In this document: positions 58,901-64,000 of the stretch, piece after piece
Layout of the letters: the number at the start of each line of letters is the position of its first letter
Position numbering within the stretch: position 1 is the stretch's first letter
From: Rhodamnia argentea
Taxonomy: Eukaryota > Streptophyta > Magnoliopsida > Myrtales > Myrtaceae
Reading direction: 5' to 3'
NCBI RefSeq assembly: GCF_020921035.1
Contig: NC_063155.1
Coordinates: 27,707,294-27,771,293, forward strand
Length of the DNA stretch: 64,000 nucleotides
Position numbers and translations under genes: made by a program
Notes under the pieces: generated by a model
What the model was told of the DNA's origin: nothing
The model's database searches: none
What the model saw: the letters and a program-made list of their open reading frames with translations, nothing else

Positions 58901-60970
58901 AATCACATAGCAAGCTTGTTTTATTTTTTTATATTTTCGGATTAATGAATGACCCTAAATAAAACTATGGCTAAAGATAATTATCTTTACATATTTTAAG
59001 GTTCGGGTTTGCCTAATCCCTAACATATTAAAGATAAATTATTTTAGACATGAAAATCAATGCAAATATGCATGTTCTATCCTAGAATGCAAATCTAAAT
59101 TAACTTGTTCTAAAATTAGATTAACGTGCAAATATCTACATGATTTTAATGCAATTTTTATCTAAAATGCAATGCAATATCTTTTAGAATTTTAAATATC
59201 ACGCAAGAGCATATTCATTCTAAAGATATTATGCCAATCAAATCAAGTGGATATCACAACCGATTTTTGAAAACATTTTGCAGATATCCGAATCCAATCT
59301 TTAATCCGTAATTTTACGGTTAACGGTTGAATTCAAATCCTTGCTCGTGGCAAGTTGCGGATTAGGAAAAGATTCCTAATCAACCTATATTTTTAAGCAA
59401 AGGATATCCACTTTTATGCAATATGCTCAATACGCAATATATATTTAAAAATATGCAGAATTTTTCAAATAAGACAATCAAGTATTCTAATTAAAAAAAA
59501 AATAAAAATAAAATTAGAATTTTTACCTTATCGGAAGATTGAACCAATATCGGCTCGATCTTGCCGATCGACGGATTGGCTTGATGGAACTTGGTGCGAG
59601 ATTGGACAAGGGTTAACTCGGCCACGGACGGTGGTTCTCGATGAATTGTCTTGCGTTTGTGGTGATGGCGAAGACCGTACGTGTGCTTGAGGAAGGACTC
59701 ACCAGAATTGACAGTATTGTAGAACTCCGAAATCCACCGCTAGCAAAGAGGATCTGACGCCTTTGGTGAGGTCACTTGCTTGTTGCTAGTGCTGCGCCAA
59801 TGATGGACAACGGTGCGACATGGTGATTTTCGCAACAACGAACCGTCGGGGATAAGTAATGCGGCCACCGTAACGGCGAAGGGGAAACAACTTCGACGAT
59901 GGGGAGACCTGCCTCTCTATTTTTCACTGAGTTTTCCTCACAATTATTGTGAAGCCCTCTCCATTTTTCTCTCCCGCACGAAGACCCCTTTCTTTTTTTA
60001 ACGAAGCCTCGCTCCGACTTTTTGCACCATCCCCTGAACGAAGACCCCTTCTATCTCTCCTCTGATTTTTCTGCCCCCTCCTCTCTTCTCGCTTTTTTTC
60101 ACACTGAACGAAGCCTCTCCCCTTTTCCTACCTTTACCGAACAAAGCTTCTGCACTATAACACTGTGAAGAGCCCTCAACTTTCCTGCATTCGTTCCCCT
60201 TTTTTCAACGAAGCTCCTCCCGTGTCAGACCCTTGAAGGGTCTTCTTATAGGCGAGTAGGCTTGGTTTCGGTTAAAAGAAATCAGATTGCTCCCTCCATT
60301 TTCGCCTGCAGATGCGAACGCGCCAAGATCTCTAACAACCCAACTGAAATATATTGCCATATCAAGCCAAATCTTTTTCTCTAATTCTGTTAACTGATTC
60401 GGCCATGAAGTGGGGTTTTGGGTTGAACTCCTTTTCATCATGCTTAGTCCCATCAATTTAATTAAGCTCAAATGCTTGAGTCCATCCGTCATCGATCCTA
60501 ATTAAAATGCAAAATGTAAATGCATGCCTAAAATAAACCATCTTATATGAAGAATGATTTAAATATTTTTCTAAGGACTAAGGGTAGTCCTTAATTTTTA
60601 TGCAAAAATTTAATGACTAAAAAGGGATAGTCAAAATTTATGTGTCAACAGGGAAGAAATCAGATCTTCCTGTTATTGCTTTTGTGGGCACGTGAAGATA
60701 TATTATTGTTTTTCTGTTTGCTGAATTCTCCTCCAAGATTTGCCTCTGCCCACCTTCCTCTTTCTCCGCCCACTTAGTCCAATATGTTTTATCTCGTTCA
60801 TCGTCGATCGAATGCAACTACATGCATGCTATAAGAATAAAATAAAATGAACTAAGTGCAAACTATATACAAGATGATTTAGTTAATTTTTTTTAAGGAC
60901 TAAAGTTAATCCCTAATTTTTATGCAAAGGTTAATGACTAAAAAGGATGACCAAAATTTAGGTGTCAACA
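55946..60970 (+). mobile_element. Outer solo LTR (split by an inner LTR)
   Basis: Begins TGTCGCGACC and ends GGTGTCAACA (TG...CA), flanked by a perfect 5-bp target duplication ACTGT at 55941-55945 and 60971-60975. The LTR proper is 55946-58216 plus 60656-60970, about 2.59 kb, interrupted by the inner LTR and one copy of its target duplication. Continuity across the break is visible: joined sequence around AAGAAATCAGAT matches the unbroken inner copy near 60275. It contains a CT-rich stretch with GAACGAAGC phrases and a CTTTATAGGC box (about 58084), a plausible LTR promoter. No internal coding region, so a solo LTR; Ty3/Gypsy is likely but not shown. Orientation is assumed from the promoter-like box. 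Confidence 0.88.
58217..60650 (+). mobile_element. Inner solo LTR nested in a related LTR
   Basis: Begins TGTCGCGACCTAAAAATCAG and ends TGTGTCAACA, 2434 bp, flanked by a perfect 5-bp duplication GGGAA (58212-58216 and 60651-60655). Its first about 1.2 kb is nearly colinear with 55946-57130, with scattered substitutions and small indels. It has the pyrimidine-rich GAACGAAG(C/A)C repeat zone (about 59960-60215) and a CTTATAGGCGAG box (about 60244). No gag-pol sequence. Confidence 0.9.
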
Positions 60971-60975
60971 ACTGT

Positions 60976-61715
60976 TATGCAATTGTTACTGAATCACAAA
61001 GCCAGTTGATATTGAGTCCATCATCAAATTCTATTCGTGCCTGTTATGAAGAGTTGGTTGTCTTCAGAAACACATTTTTCCTTCTCAGCTTCTTATGTAG
61101 AGATAGCGGTCGCAAATATCTAAGGTTAAAGCGTAGATAAGGTTAAGATGGATTGCTCCTAATGATGCAGCGTGTGTCCAATATTTGGCTCTGATTTCAT
61201 GGTCGATGATTGTGGGATCGTTTCCAAAGTCGAAACGGTGATTGTATGCTTCGACGGGAAAGCTACGGAGCTCATATTTAAAAAGGAACAATCATAAACT
61301 ATAGTGCAGTGCCTCAAAAACGGCACGTCGTTTGCCCCTTTGACCGACCGCTTGCTTCGGCGGTGTCGCTCTCTTTTGCCCTTCAAATAGAATTCCGAAA
61401 TTGTAAATCGGGAACAGAAACTTTGGGAAAATCGAATATTCTCATTTTGCGGTTGCCAATGGGCAAAATCGTACGCCCCACCCGCTTCTCCAACGATGAT
61501 TTTCCCCGATTAACCCCGATCACTTGGACACGTGGCATACGATGACGTGTAAGACTGTGGAGCCACGTCTCAGGTATGCTACAAGGAGATCGGCTGTAGA
61601 GGATCAACAGAACTTTCGCTTGCCACTCACAGCTAAAGTTCTGTAGTTAAACACCCAAAGCAGAGCCTCCACTAACCCTAGCATTTCTCTCTCTCTTCCC
61701 TCTGAAGCCCCAACC
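60976..61715. other. Upstream region of the ATP synthase beta gene
   Basis: No gene recognised; the short ORFs (for example 61309-61545) have no motif. The part after about 61600 (TTAAACACCCAAAGCAG, then a CT-rich run TCTCTCTCTTCCCTCTG) is likely promoter-proximal sequence and the 5' UTR. Confidence 0.45.

Positions 61716-64000
<2,285 letters not shown>

Noticed and set aside
55946-60970. One LTR retrotransposon with 5' and 3' LTRs
   Set aside because: The repeats abut without internal coding sequence, there are two separate LTR ends, and each repeat has its own perfect 5-bp target duplication, which fits nested solo LTRs instead.

Overview
This window is nuclear DNA from a flowering plant, most likely a woody eudicot. 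It has GT-AG introns, plastid and mitochondrial targeting presequences on nuclear genes, a CC-NB-ARC-LRR resistance-gene relic, hAT and LTR transposon debris, and many CT/CA/GT microsatellites. The repeat style recalls Myrtales, but that is only an impression. Intron-exon structures were worked out by hand from splice sites and protein families; for each complete gene the exon lengths sum to an open frame of the length usual for the family.

Layout: (1) 1-10.5 kb is a degenerate zone. It holds an NB-ARC scrap at the left edge, a tandem pair of about 1.2-kb repeats, a dead CC-NB-ARC-LRR gene (about 3855-5525), and a decayed hAT transposon (mostly minus strand) that ends the resistance gene. The hAT is itself split by an insert of about 2.5 kb and has a small internal inversion. 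(2) 10.5-27 kb has one complete gene, plastid fructose-bisphosphate aldolase (14013-17352), set in repeat-rich DNA that includes fold-back elements, a GGAACC tract and a 1.3-kb GC-rich degenerate tandem array. (3) 27.4-41.1 kb is gene-dense, with PSS1-type phosphatidylserine synthase (leader from about 27.4 kb, CDS 29536-34547) and plastid TatC (37249-41147). (4) 42.5-55.5 kb is a cluster of three complete MATE/DETOXIFICATION transporters: two in tandem on the minus strand and one head-to-head on the plus strand. All share one exon-phase plan, and the third has an extra intron. (5) 55.9-61.0 kb is a solo LTR nested inside a related solo LTR, both with perfect 5-bp target duplications. (6) 61.7 kb to the right edge is the 5' part of the mitochondrial ATP synthase beta subunit gene.

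The genes do not form a pathway. Three encode organelle proteins (aldolase, TatC, ATP synthase beta), one acts in phospholipid synthesis and three are efflux carriers; apart from the MATE cluster the adjacency looks incidental. The observation I find most unusual is a set of tiny (about 19-28 bp) A-tailed insertions, each flanked by a 13-17 bp direct repeat. Three of them share a GACCC-A(n) core, as if they were extremely truncated copies of one retroposon. I saw no tRNA, rRNA or CRISPR, and no clear new multi-gene system.
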